Assembly (NCBI RefSeq): GCF_029892565.1
Contig: NZ_JARXVH010000007.1
Coordinates: 310,001-374,000, forward strand
Reading direction: 5' to 3'
DNA length: 64,000 bases
Origin: Streptomyces pseudovenezuelae
Lineage (GTDB): Bacteria > Actinomycetota > Actinomycetes > Streptomycetales > Streptomycetaceae
The first letter of the stretch is position 1. Each line of letters begins with the position of its first letter. Under the pieces are notes generated by a model. The model saw only the letters and a list, made by a program, of their open reading frames with translations, was not told where the DNA came from and ran no database searches. Below, one piece after another: positions 38,784 to 45,796 of the stretch. The translations under genes were made by a program, and so were the position numbers.

Positions 38784-39350
38784 TTGCCGACGTTGACGGA
38801 GTGGGCCTATCCCCTGGCTGAGTCGCTGCTCGCCGAGCCGCTTCCGCGGCGCTGGAACCACTGCCTCGGAGTGGCCGAGAGGGCGCGTACGATCGCGCTC
38901 GTTCTTGACCAGGACGCGGACCTGTTGGAGGCCGCGGCGGTGCTGCACGACATCGGCTATGCCCCGGACCTGGCGAAGACGGGCTTCCACCCGCTGGACG
39001 GGGCTCGATACCTCCGGGACGTGGCTGGCGCCGACGAGCGGGTCATCAACCTGGTCGCTCACCACTCCTGCGCATGGTTGGAGGCGGAAGCCCGCGGCAT
39101 GCGTGAGGAGTTGGAGGGCGAATTCCCCCGCGAGAGTGCGCACCTGAACGATGCGCTCTGCTACTGCGACATGAACACCACGCCGGACGGCACGCCCACG
39201 AACCCGATCGATCGGATCAACGAGATCGCCGGGCGGTACGGGCCAGAGAGCTTGATCGGGCAGTTCATCCGCCGGGCCGAACCCGAGATCTTGGCATGCA
39301 CATCGCGCGTGCTTGAACGCGTCGGCGCCGCCAAACGTCAGCCGATGTAG
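38784..39350 (+). CDS. HD-domain phosphohydrolase
   Basis: 188 aa from the TTG at 38784 (LPTLTEWAYPLAESLLAEPLPRRW). It starts right after the GntR stop with GAGGAG upstream; a longer frame overlaps the GntR gene and is unlikely. Metal ligands of the HD superfamily: HCLGVAERA (His about 27), HDIGYAP (His-Asp) and VAHHS. HD proteins beside GntR and NUDIX genes are frequent in AICE control blocks; the substrate (probably a nucleotide) is unknown. Convergent with and overlapping the NUDIX gene by 13 bases. Confidence 0.83.
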   Translation: MPTLTEWAYPLAESLLAEPLPRRWNHCLGVAERARTIALVLDQDADLLEAAAVLHDIGYAPDLAKTGFHPLDGARYLRDVAGADERVINLVAHHSCAWLEAEARGMREELEGEFPRESAHLNDALCYCDMNTTPDGTPTNPIDRINEIAGRYGPESLIGQFIRRAEPEILACTSRVLERVGAAKRQPM

Positions 39351-39811
39351 GGGGTCAGTCGCGTCCGGTCCATGGCGTGCTCGATTCGGAGCCGCATCGT
39401 TGGGTGCACGTCCAACGTCGTCAGGTCTGCCGGGTCGACCCAGCGGACCTGAGTCGTCTCGTTGCTCGTCCGGAGTTCACCGCCGACCGGCCGCGCGCGG
39501 AAGCAGATACTGAACTGCTGGCGCACCTCGCCGTCGTCGTACTGCATCACGTGACCCGGGTCGGTGTAGATCCCGGACATGTCGACGACTTCGGCCTTGA
39601 CGCCCGTCTCTTCCCAGACCTCGCGCACCACGGTGTCACTGATGGACTCGCCTACGTCGTGGCCACCGCCGGGCAGGGCCCAACGACCGTTGTCCGACCG
39701 CTGGATCATCAGTACCTGTCCCGCATCGTTCTGCACGAACGCCACGACGGAGGGCACCACCGAGTTGGCTGACGGAGCGTCGGGGTCGTGAAGGTAGTCG
39801 ATGCGTCCCAT
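39338..39811 (-). CDS. NUDIX hydrolase
   Basis: 157 aa. The Nudix box G-x5-E-x7-REVWEETG spans residues 49-70 (GGHDVGESISD...). It hydrolyses a nucleoside diphosphate linked to another moiety; substrate unknown. It is paired with the XRE gene upstream (3-base gap) on the minus strand, and its 3' end overlaps the HD gene. pSAM2 carries a NUDIX protein (Pif) that limits transfer between equal strains; a similar role is possible but unproven. Confidence 0.88.
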   Translation of the reverse strand: MGRIDYLHDPDAPSANSVVPSVVAFVQNDAGQVLMIQRSDNGRWALPGGGHDVGESISDTVVREVWEETGVKAEVVDMSGIYTDPGHVMQYDDGEVRQQFSICFRARPVGGELRTSNETTQVRWVDPADLTTLDVHPTMRLRIEHAMDRTRLTPYIG

Positions 39812-39814
39812 GGC

Positions 39815-40576
39815 TCATGCTCCTGTGATGTCGTGTTCGGTCACTGGCCTTGCGCCTTCCCAGGTCTGCTGCACGCTATTGGCGAAGGTGTCGAAGAGCC
39901 CCGCCCCCGGGAGTCGCCGTAGGTGCAGAACCGGAGCCAGGTAGGCACCGATGCCGTACACATGCGTGTTGACGAGCATCTCGTCATCCACACGGTAGAT
40001 CGAGTTGTAGAGCACGGTGTCGTGCAGACGGAACGTGATCTCGGGGTGGCTGGTGAACAGAGGGCTGTAGTTGACCAGAGCGTTGCGGATCTTGCCGTCC
40101 ATAATGCGGTGGCCTTCGTCGATGCCGCGCCGGATGACGGCCTCGCACGCAGGATCGCCCATCAAGACGCGAATCGCGACGCCCTTTGATTTCGCCTTCA
40201 GGACCGACATGAAGCGCGGGTCTTCCGCAAGTCCGATGCCTGCGTAGACAAGGATGTCGATGCGTTCCTGGGCACGCTCGCACATCTTCCGCCACAGGTC
40301 GGTCGGTACGACATGGCGATGCGGGTAGACCGTGATGATCTCCGCTCTGCTCAGGTCAGTTGCACTGTCGAGCGATCGCGTGTCGTCCCACAGGGTTGTC
40401 ACGTCGACGTTCAGCACAGACGCCGTGGCGTACTGGTGACGCCGATAAGGGACCTTGCCTTGCGTGATCCAGCGTTCGACGGTCTTCGGGTTGACCTCGA
40501 TCTTTTCCGCGAGCTGCTGAATGGTCATGTTCTGCGCTAAGAGGGCCGACCGCAGACGCTCGTTGGACATCTCCAC
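39815..40576 (-). CDS. XRE regulator with degenerate phospholipase D-like (DUF5919-type) domain
   Basis: 253 aa. HTH at about 5-55 (RLRSALLAQNMTIQQLAEKIEVNPKTVERWITQGKVPYRRH). The C-terminal domain (about 85-245) includes IDILVYAGIGLAEDP, GVAIRVLMGDPACEAV and RLHDTVLYNSIYRVDDEMLVNTHVYG, like proteins with a PLD-like fold that lack the HKD catalytic motif. Probably a DNA-binding sensor. Transcribed with the NUDIX gene. The palindrome at 40738-40766 upstream may be its operator or that of the rightward transfer operon. Confidence 0.8.
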   Translation of the reverse strand: MEMSNERLRSALLAQNMTIQQLAEKIEVNPKTVERWITQGKVPYRRHQYATASVLNVDVTTLWDDTRSLDSATDLSRAEIITVYPHRHVVPTDLWRKMCERAQERIDILVYAGIGLAEDPRFMSVLKAKSKGVAIRVLMGDPACEAVIRRGIDEGHRIMDGKIRNALVNYSPLFTSHPEITFRLHDTVLYNSIYRVDDEMLVNTHVYGIGAYLAPVLHLRRLPGAGLFDTFANSVQQTWEGARPVTEHDITGA

Positions 40577-41245
40577 CCCCGATGGGACGTCTAGGGACCT
40601 CTTGAAGGTAACCAGATCAACCTGAGCTGTCCATGCATGGGGTGACCAACTCCCCTGACCTGCACCGATTCTGATGGTGCACCAACAAGTTCCGGTGCGA
40701 AGCCAAGAAGTTCGGCCGTCGCACTTGACGACCCCCCATGCAGTACCTGTAAAACAGGTACTGCATCACGAACCACCCCGCCGGACCCGCTTACACGCGG
40801 TTCGAGCGGCACGGGAGACGTAGAAGTCCGTCGTCTTCACGGATTGATCGGTGTCATCGGCTAAGCCGTTGGTCTGACCCTCGGGCGTAGACCCAGGAAC
40901 CGGATCAGCGGGGACCCCGGTGATTGGGCTGCACCCGGTCCATGACAGGTAGCCATTCCAGGGAGATCAACTCAGCGAGTGACGACTGAGTGACGCGGTC
41001 ACCGACGCGCCGGCCAAGGGAGGCGGAGCAAGGCGCACACGGAGCCGCGAGACGACAGTGACGGGCTTTCCCGTCACTCGTCATGCGGGCAGGGCGCCGG
41101 CTTCAACGTCGGTGGCCTGCTCGTTTGATGAGCACTTCGAAGGTTCTACCCGCACCCGCGCGGTGCGGTTCCCCTTCCTGCGGCCCGCGTCTGTTGAGGC
41201 ATCTCCGGACGTGTTGTGGCCGCTCCACTGTGAGGAGAGATCCCC
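40577..41245. other. Control region between XRE and transfer genes
   Basis: 669 bases without a credible gene. Palindromes: CCATGCATGG (40631-40640), TGCACC-N9-GGTGCA (40661-40681) and the 29-base one at 40738-40766. A hairpin AGTGACGGG / CCCGTCACT lies at 41057-41078. Likely holds the divergent promoters that set transfer-gene expression. Confidence 0.6.
40725..40766 (+). promoter_or_regulatory. Promoter overlapped by a perfect 13-bp palindrome
   Basis: TTGACG (40725-40730), 17 bases, TGTAAA (40748-40753). The palindrome ATGCAGTACCTGT-AAA-ACAGGTACTGCAT (40738-40766) covers spacer and -10, the place for a repressor. It would drive rightward transcription toward the transfer genes. Confidence 0.6.
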
Positions 41246-41536
41246 GTGAAGTACATCGTTGCCGGCCATCAGGCCGTCACTGAATCGGAGTTCGCGGAAC
41301 TGGCGCTGGGCACCCCCGTTGAGCTGTGGCTCGGGGTCGACGGCGAGAGTACCGAGGAGCGAGCGGCCCGCCTGGACGCGGCCCGCGACATCCTCACCGA
41401 CCCTGAGTTCCGCAGCCTGCCCGACGACCTGGTCCGCCTGGCCGCGCAGGTTGTCGAGACCCACCCGGACCTGTTCAACGTGGTCCCACTCGCCCGCCCC
41501 GCCCGCCGTTCGGCACGCAAGGGAGTTGCGGCATGA
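41246..41536 (+). CDS. Small element protein, function unknown
   Basis: 96 aa, GTG start with AGGAGAG upstream. Acidic and helical (ESEFAELALGTPVELWLGVDGESTEERAARLDAARDILTDPEFRSLPDDLVRLAAQVVETHPDL) with a basic tail. First gene of the rightward transfer block; its stop overlaps the next start (ATGA). No domain recognised. Confidence 0.75.
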   Translation: MKYIVAGHQAVTESEFAELALGTPVELWLGVDGESTEERAARLDAARDILTDPEFRSLPDDLVRLAAQVVETHPDLFNVVPLARPARRSARKGVAA

Positions 41537-41862
41537 GCGACGCGTTGACGCTGGACGAGCTGTCCGTGCCGCTGCGGGCATTGCGCCTGCTCGCTGTCGA
41601 CTTCGGGCACCTGCCGGCGCCGGCCGTGCATGTGACCACGATCTGGCCCGACCGGCTGAAGTTGGACTTCCATGACGACTTGGCCGGCTTCGAGTCCTGG
41701 CGCGAAGCGCTCGGCATCGCCCCGGACGCGGTCACCCATGGGACGCAGAGCGCGGGCCGAACACGCGTCCTGCGCATGGTGACCGAGTACGGAGGCGCCA
41801 CGCTGGAGTTGGTCGGCTACGGCCACATTCCTGTCCCTGAGCCGGTCGGAGCGTCGGCCTGA
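41533..41862 (+). CDS. Small element protein, function unknown
   Basis: 109 aa, mixed alpha/beta (LRALRLLAVDFGHLPAPAVHVTTIWPDRLKLDFHDDLAGFESWREALGI...). Overlaps both neighbours by a few bases (ATGA at 41533; GATGG at 41862), so it is coupled within the transfer operon. No named family. Confidence 0.75.
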   Translation: MSDALTLDELSVPLRALRLLAVDFGHLPAPAVHVTTIWPDRLKLDFHDDLAGFESWREALGIAPDAVTHGTQSAGRTRVLRMVTEYGGATLELVGYGHIPVPEPVGASA

Positions 41863-42239
41863 TGGCCGCGTGGGGCAAGTGCATCGACCCCACCGGTGCC
41901 CGGCACGGCATCCCCACCTTTCCCTGGCGATGCGCCCCTGACGGGCTGGCCACCAGACGGCAGTTACGGGCCCGTGGCTTGCGCCCCGGTGGTCAGCCGG
42001 TCGTGGGGCAGGTGCTCCGGCCGCGGTATCGGCGCGGGCCGCTGGTCGCCTACCTCTACCGGCTCGACAAGGCCAAGCCCGTGCGGCCGATGACGCCGGC
42101 GAAGCGCCGCGCGCTGGAGTGCGCGATGCGCGCCCGGCGGACCTGCCCGCAGTGCCGCACCGACGCCGGATACGTCATCTCCATATCGCTGGGGGTGTGC
42201 GTCCCGTGCGCGTATCCCGAGGACCAGTGCGCCGCCTGA
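41862..42239 (+). CDS. RRQRL-type zinc-binding protein
   Basis: 125 aa. The motif TRRQLRARGLRPGGQ and the pair CPQC...CVPC near the C-terminus place it with the RRQRL motif-containing zinc-binding proteins that recur in AICE transfer operons. Role unknown; the C4 site and the basic middle suggest nucleic-acid binding. Coupled to the gene before it. Confidence 0.82.
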   Translation: MAAWGKCIDPTGARHGIPTFPWRCAPDGLATRRQLRARGLRPGGQPVVGQVLRPRYRRGPLVAYLYRLDKAKPVRPMTPAKRRALECAMRARRTCPQCRTDAGYVISISLGVCVPCAYPEDQCAA

Positions 42240-42280
42240 CCGGCCTGGTCGGGCGGTATCTCCCTGTGAAGGAGCACGTT

Positions 42281-43336
42281 GTGAAGCATCCCCCGGAAAG
42301 GGCCCTGAGCTGGGGCCAGGTACTCGTGTTGGGTGCTGCCGCGTTGCCCATGGTCGGCTTTGGTGGCCTGGGTGCGTGGGGTACCTACTCCAACATCACG
42401 TCCGTGTTCCACCGGTCCGCGACCGCGCTGGGTGTGGTCGCCGCGGGTGAGGGCGCCACCCTCGTTCTCGCGCTGACCCTGGTCGGGCTGACCATGCTCG
42501 GTCAGTCTTCCCCCGCGGCCGTGCGGCTCGGGTTGTGGACGCTGCCCGCGCTGGCTTCCGTGACCGGCGCGGTGATCGCGCCGACCGGAACGGAGTCGGT
42601 GGTGTTCGCCTTCACCCCCATGGCCATGTGCGTGGCCGCGGAGGGCATGGGCCTGCTCGCCCGCCGGATCGTGGTGTTTCGCACCGGAGTTGATGCCGAA
42701 GCGCAGCGCCGCAACGCCGCGGTCATGCAGCACCTGGCCTACCACCGCGCCCGCGCCGCCAACCACCCCGACAACAAGGCCCGGAAGGCTTCGGAGTTGG
42801 AGTCGTGGAAGCTCGCGAAGAAGGTCGGCACCGGTGACGCTCTGCTCGGGGCGCATCTGGTCGACGTGCAGCGCGAGCGGATGACGGCGGGCGCGGACGC
42901 TGCGCTTGCGGGCATGTTTGCCCTGCCCGTCACACCCGCCGTCACGGCCGTGACGCCCACCCCGCAACCCGCCGCGCTCGCGGCCACGACCGAGGACAGT
43001 GTCACGCCCCCCGTGACGGAGGAAGGCACGCAGGTCACGCCCGTCCTCGCGGCCGTTCCGCCGGCGCGCGTCACGCCCGTGACGCCGCCGGTCGAACCGC
43101 CCGTGACGCTGGAGGAGTTGGCGGCCGTAGCCGCGGTGCCGACGCCGGCGCTCGGGGAGCCGCTGACGGACGCGCAACTCGTTGTCGTGCTGCGTCACCT
43201 GCGCTACCTGGACGACCCGCCGCTGTCCTACCGCCAGGCCGTCGCCGCGTTCCGCGAGGCTGGCTTCGTCGGCGGCGAGCAGCGCGTGCGCAAGGCGTGG
43301 GGCTCGCTGATGTCCCACGAGGAAACCGAAGCCTGA
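42281..43336 (+). CDS. Transfer-operon membrane protein with C-terminal linker and helical domain
   Basis: 351 aa from the GTG at 42281, eight bases after AAGGAG; the open frame upstream overlaps the zinc-protein gene. Four membrane helices in the first 130 residues (GQVLVLGAAALPMVGFGG, ALGVVAAGEGATLVLALTLVGL, LGLWTLPALASVTGAVI, VVFAFTPMAMCVAAEGMGLLA). A cytoplasmic helical part, a Thr/Pro/Val-rich linker (about 215-290) and a final helical domain follow. It resembles spread/conjugation membrane proteins of Streptomyces plasmids. Ends at the terminator 43359-43391. Confidence 0.75.
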   Translation: MKHPPERALSWGQVLVLGAAALPMVGFGGLGAWGTYSNITSVFHRSATALGVVAAGEGATLVLALTLVGLTMLGQSSPAAVRLGLWTLPALASVTGAVIAPTGTESVVFAFTPMAMCVAAEGMGLLARRIVVFRTGVDAEAQRRNAAVMQHLAYHRARAANHPDNKARKASELESWKLAKKVGTGDALLGAHLVDVQRERMTAGADAALAGMFALPVTPAVTAVTPTPQPAALAATTEDSVTPPVTEEGTQVTPVLAAVPPARVTPVTPPVEPPVTLEELAAVAAVPTPALGEPLTDAQLVVVLRHLRYLDDPPLSYRQAVAAFREAGFVGGEQRVRKAWGSLMSHEETEA

Positions 43337-43358
43337 CCGACATCCGGCACACATCAAT

Positions 43359-43391
43359 GAAGGCCAGCCCACGGCAATTGGGCTGGCCTTC
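43359..43391 (+). terminator. Terminator inside the transfer block
   Basis: Perfect 12-bp stem GAAGGCCAGCCC / GGGCTGGCCTTC with a 9-base loop, 22 bases after the stop codon of the membrane protein gene. Confidence 0.8.
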
Positions 43392-43574
43392 GTCGCGACT
43401 GCCGGAGCAGTCGACCGCACCAGTGAAGCAGACCCGGTGAGCGCCGGCGAGCGGCACCTTCGCAGACCCGGAGCAGACCCGGCGAGCTGACCAACACCCC
43501 GGCAGACAGACAGTCGTCCGCCCGGGGTTCAGCACGACGTCTCAAGTCCTGCTCTCTGGAAGGGAACTTCCCTG

Positions 43575-43907
43575 GTGAACACCTCATCCATCCACCGCCG
43601 ACGCTTCGCGCTGTCGGCGATCGTCGCCGCGAGCGTGGCCCTGTCCGCCGTGATCGGGGTGCGCCTGTCCGGCTACGGCGTGCCCCTCGCGCTGTTGCTG
43701 GCCTGCTGTTTGTCCTGCCTGGCCACCTTCTCCGGTCTGTTCTTCCGCGTGGTGGATGCCTGGTCGACGACCACCCACCACTGCGCCGCGGCCGGCTGCG
43801 ACTTCCAGGTACGCCTGACCCACACGGCCGCCGCGGAAAACCGGCACTGGCAGGAGATCGCCGCCGCCCACCCCGACCACATGGCCGGCTCGGGGAGCGC
43901 GCTGTGA
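43575..43907 (+). CDS. Small two-helix membrane protein
   Basis: 110 aa, GTG start with GAAGGGAA upstream. Hydrophobic segments at about 12-30 and 36-58, then a soluble tail with HHCAAAGCDF and a His-rich end. Probably one of the small 'spread' (Spd) proteins that help plasmid DNA move through the mycelium; assigned by position only. Its stop overlaps the next start (GTGA). Confidence 0.7.
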   Translation: MNTSSIHRRRFALSAIVAASVALSAVIGVRLSGYGVPLALLLACCLSCLATFSGLFFRVVDAWSTTTHHCAAAGCDFQVRLTHTAAAENRHWQEIAAAHPDHMAGSGSAL

Positions 43908-44143
43908 GCACTGCCAACCCGACGGGTGCCGGCCAACAGCGCGGGCAGGACACGCATTTCTGGGTGTTGTCCGTGGACAAGCCCGGAATGGCCTCGGCCA
44001 CCCGCACCGGCACCTACACCCCGCCGCCCGGCAGCACCCGGGCGAACGCCTACCGCGAGATCTACGAGTACGTCACCGCAGGCGACCCATATCTCCGCGG
44101 CGCCACGGTCGTGTTCTTCTCGCTGGAACCCAACCAGCTCTGA
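43904..44143 (+). CDS. Small soluble protein of the transfer block
   Basis: 79 aa, GTG start overlapping the upstream stop. HFWVLSVDKPGMASATRTGTYTPPPGSTRANAYREIYEYVTAGDPYLRGATVVFFSLEPNQL suggests a small alpha/beta domain. No family assigned. Followed by the 44163-44207 hairpin. Confidence 0.72.
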   Translation: MSTANPTGAGQQRGQDTHFWVLSVDKPGMASATRTGTYTPPPGSTRANAYREIYEYVTAGDPYLRGATVVFFSLEPNQL

Positions 44144-44162
44144 CCAGCCCGTTTCCCATACG

Positions 44163-44207
44163 CAGGGCCCGGACGCTCAGCCGTCCAAAGCGCGCATCCG
44201 GGCCCTG
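44163..44207 (+). terminator. Hairpin between small genes and the 520-aa gene
   Basis: Stem CAGGGCCCGGA / TCCGGGCCCTG (11 bp) with a 23-base loop and no T-run; possibly an attenuator within the transfer operon. Confidence 0.55.
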
Positions 44208-44233
44208 CCTCCCCATAAAGGAGTGCCCCCAGC

Positions 44234-45796
44234 ATGACCGACACGACCACCGAACCGGTAGCCCCGCCGGCTACCACCCCACCCCCGCCAGGACCCTTGC
44301 CGCCCGGCGAGCAGGCCACCACCGCGGCCGTTCCCCCGGACCTTGCGCACACCCCCGGCGGAATCCCCGTCCTGCCGCTGGCCCTGTCCGGCACCAACAG
44401 TGCGGTCGGCGCGGTCGGTGCCGTCGCCCTGGTCGGCGGTGGACCGATCGCACTGGCTGTGGCCGCGGGCGGCGCCGCCGTCCTGGGCACCACCGCCGCC
44501 CTCCGTGCCCGCCGCCGCAACTCTGGTACAGGCAGGGGCAGTCGGCGTTCCGCCGGCTCCAACCGGCAGAGCCGCGCAAGCCGCACCACCCGCTCGCCCG
44601 CATCCCGCACCGGTGGCGCTTCCGGCCTGTTCGCCGGCGGTCGCGGACGCGGGATCGGCTCCAAGTCCCGTAGCGGTAAAGGTGCGTTGGCATCGGGGCT
44701 GCGCTCCGGTCGTGGCGCGGCGGGCCGTCACGCCGGACGTCATGCCTCCCGCCCCGGCACCGCATCGACCGGCGCGAGCCGTCATGGTGGCGGTGGTGGG
44801 CGTCTTGGACAGGTGCGCGCGCTGCGTCAGAACAACCGGGCCCAAACACCGTCCCGTTCGGCGGCACGCCAGCAGACCACCGCGGCACGTCGGGCTGTTG
44901 CCGACGCCCGCCGCGATGCCCGCACCGCAACCCGTGCGGCCAAGTCGGCTGCCTCGCGCGGCCGGTTGGGTCGGGCGGGTGGCTGGGCTGCGGGCAAAGC
45001 AGCATCCGGCACCCGCGCCCTGGTCAACAAGGCCCGCGCTCTGCGGGACCGGAACACCGCTGGTCAGGTGGATGCGAAGCGCGATCAGGTCCGTAAGGCG
45101 CCCGCCCGGCGCAAGGCGCGCTGGGGGCTGTTGAAGTCCGCGGCCCGCTTCCAGGGCCGCCGCCTGCTCTCCGCGCTCGCGGGCGGCGCGGCCGGCGTGC
45201 TGGGCTGCCTGACCACCCCGCTCGGCAGGAAACTCGGCTGGCGAGCACTGATGCACCCCGGCAGGCGCCTGTACCGGCGCCTGGTGCAAGCGGCGCGCGA
45301 GAAGCGGGCCGCCCGCGACGAGCAGACCCGGGCCACCCGCGCCGCGGAGGAGGCCGCCGCCGACGCGGCCGGCGCGGGCGAGATCGGCGACCGCGTGCAG
45401 CGCCCGACCCACCTCATTCCCGTCATTCCTGGTCAGGAGGCTATTCACGTGTCTGGTTTCAAGTTCGAAGAGGCCGCGGCCGAGATGGAGAACGCGGCCC
45501 GCACCTACGAGCCCGACGGCAACATGGAAATCCTCACGATGATCGACAACCTGCCCACCGCGCTGCTGTCGGTCGCCAACACCTTCCGCATCCTGGCCGA
45601 ACGCTCCGACCAGGAATTCGCCTTCGAGAAGGGCGTCGCCGACGCCTTCGACGACATCCACCGCACCCTGCTGAACGCGGTCGACTCCGGCGAAACCCTC
45701 GTGCCGCTCTTCCGCGACGTCCACGCCGCGGACATCGCCCGCCACGAAGACCCCCGCAACGGCACCGACGCCGAGAAGGGCTGGAACGTCCCGTGA
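44234..45796 (+). CDS. Arg/Ser-rich transfer-operon protein
   Basis: 520 aa, ATG with AAGGAG upstream. A Pro-rich start is followed by one or two hydrophobic helices (AVGAVGAVALVGGGPIALAVAAGGAAVL, about 55-85). A long strongly basic, Arg/Ser/Gly-rich part (about 90-320) looks disordered and able to bind DNA. A structured acidic C-terminal domain (about 405-500) reads FKFEEAAAEMENAARTYEPDGNMEILTMIDNLP...FEKGVADAFDDIHRTLLNAV. It overlaps the translocase start (GTGA at 45793), so it is made together with it. It may tether the translocase or element DNA at the membrane; no function shown. Confidence 0.75.
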   Translation: MTDTTTEPVAPPATTPPPPGPLPPGEQATTAAVPPDLAHTPGGIPVLPLALSGTNSAVGAVGAVALVGGGPIALAVAAGGAAVLGTTAALRARRRNSGTGRGSRRSAGSNRQSRASRTTRSPASRTGGASGLFAGGRGRGIGSKSRSGKGALASGLRSGRGAAGRHAGRHASRPGTASTGASRHGGGGGRLGQVRALRQNNRAQTPSRSAARQQTTAARRAVADARRDARTATRAAKSAASRGRLGRAGGWAAGKAASGTRALVNKARALRDRNTAGQVDAKRDQVRKAPARRKARWGLLKSAARFQGRRLLSALAGGAAGVLGCLTTPLGRKLGWRALMHPGRRLYRRLVQAAREKRAARDEQTRATRAAEEAAADAAGAGEIGDRVQRPTHLIPVIPGQEAIHVSGFKFEEAAAEMENAARTYEPDGNMEILTMIDNLPTALLSVANTFRILAERSDQEFAFEKGVADAFDDIHRTLLNAVDSGETLVPLFRDVHAADIARHEDPRNGTDAEKGWNVP

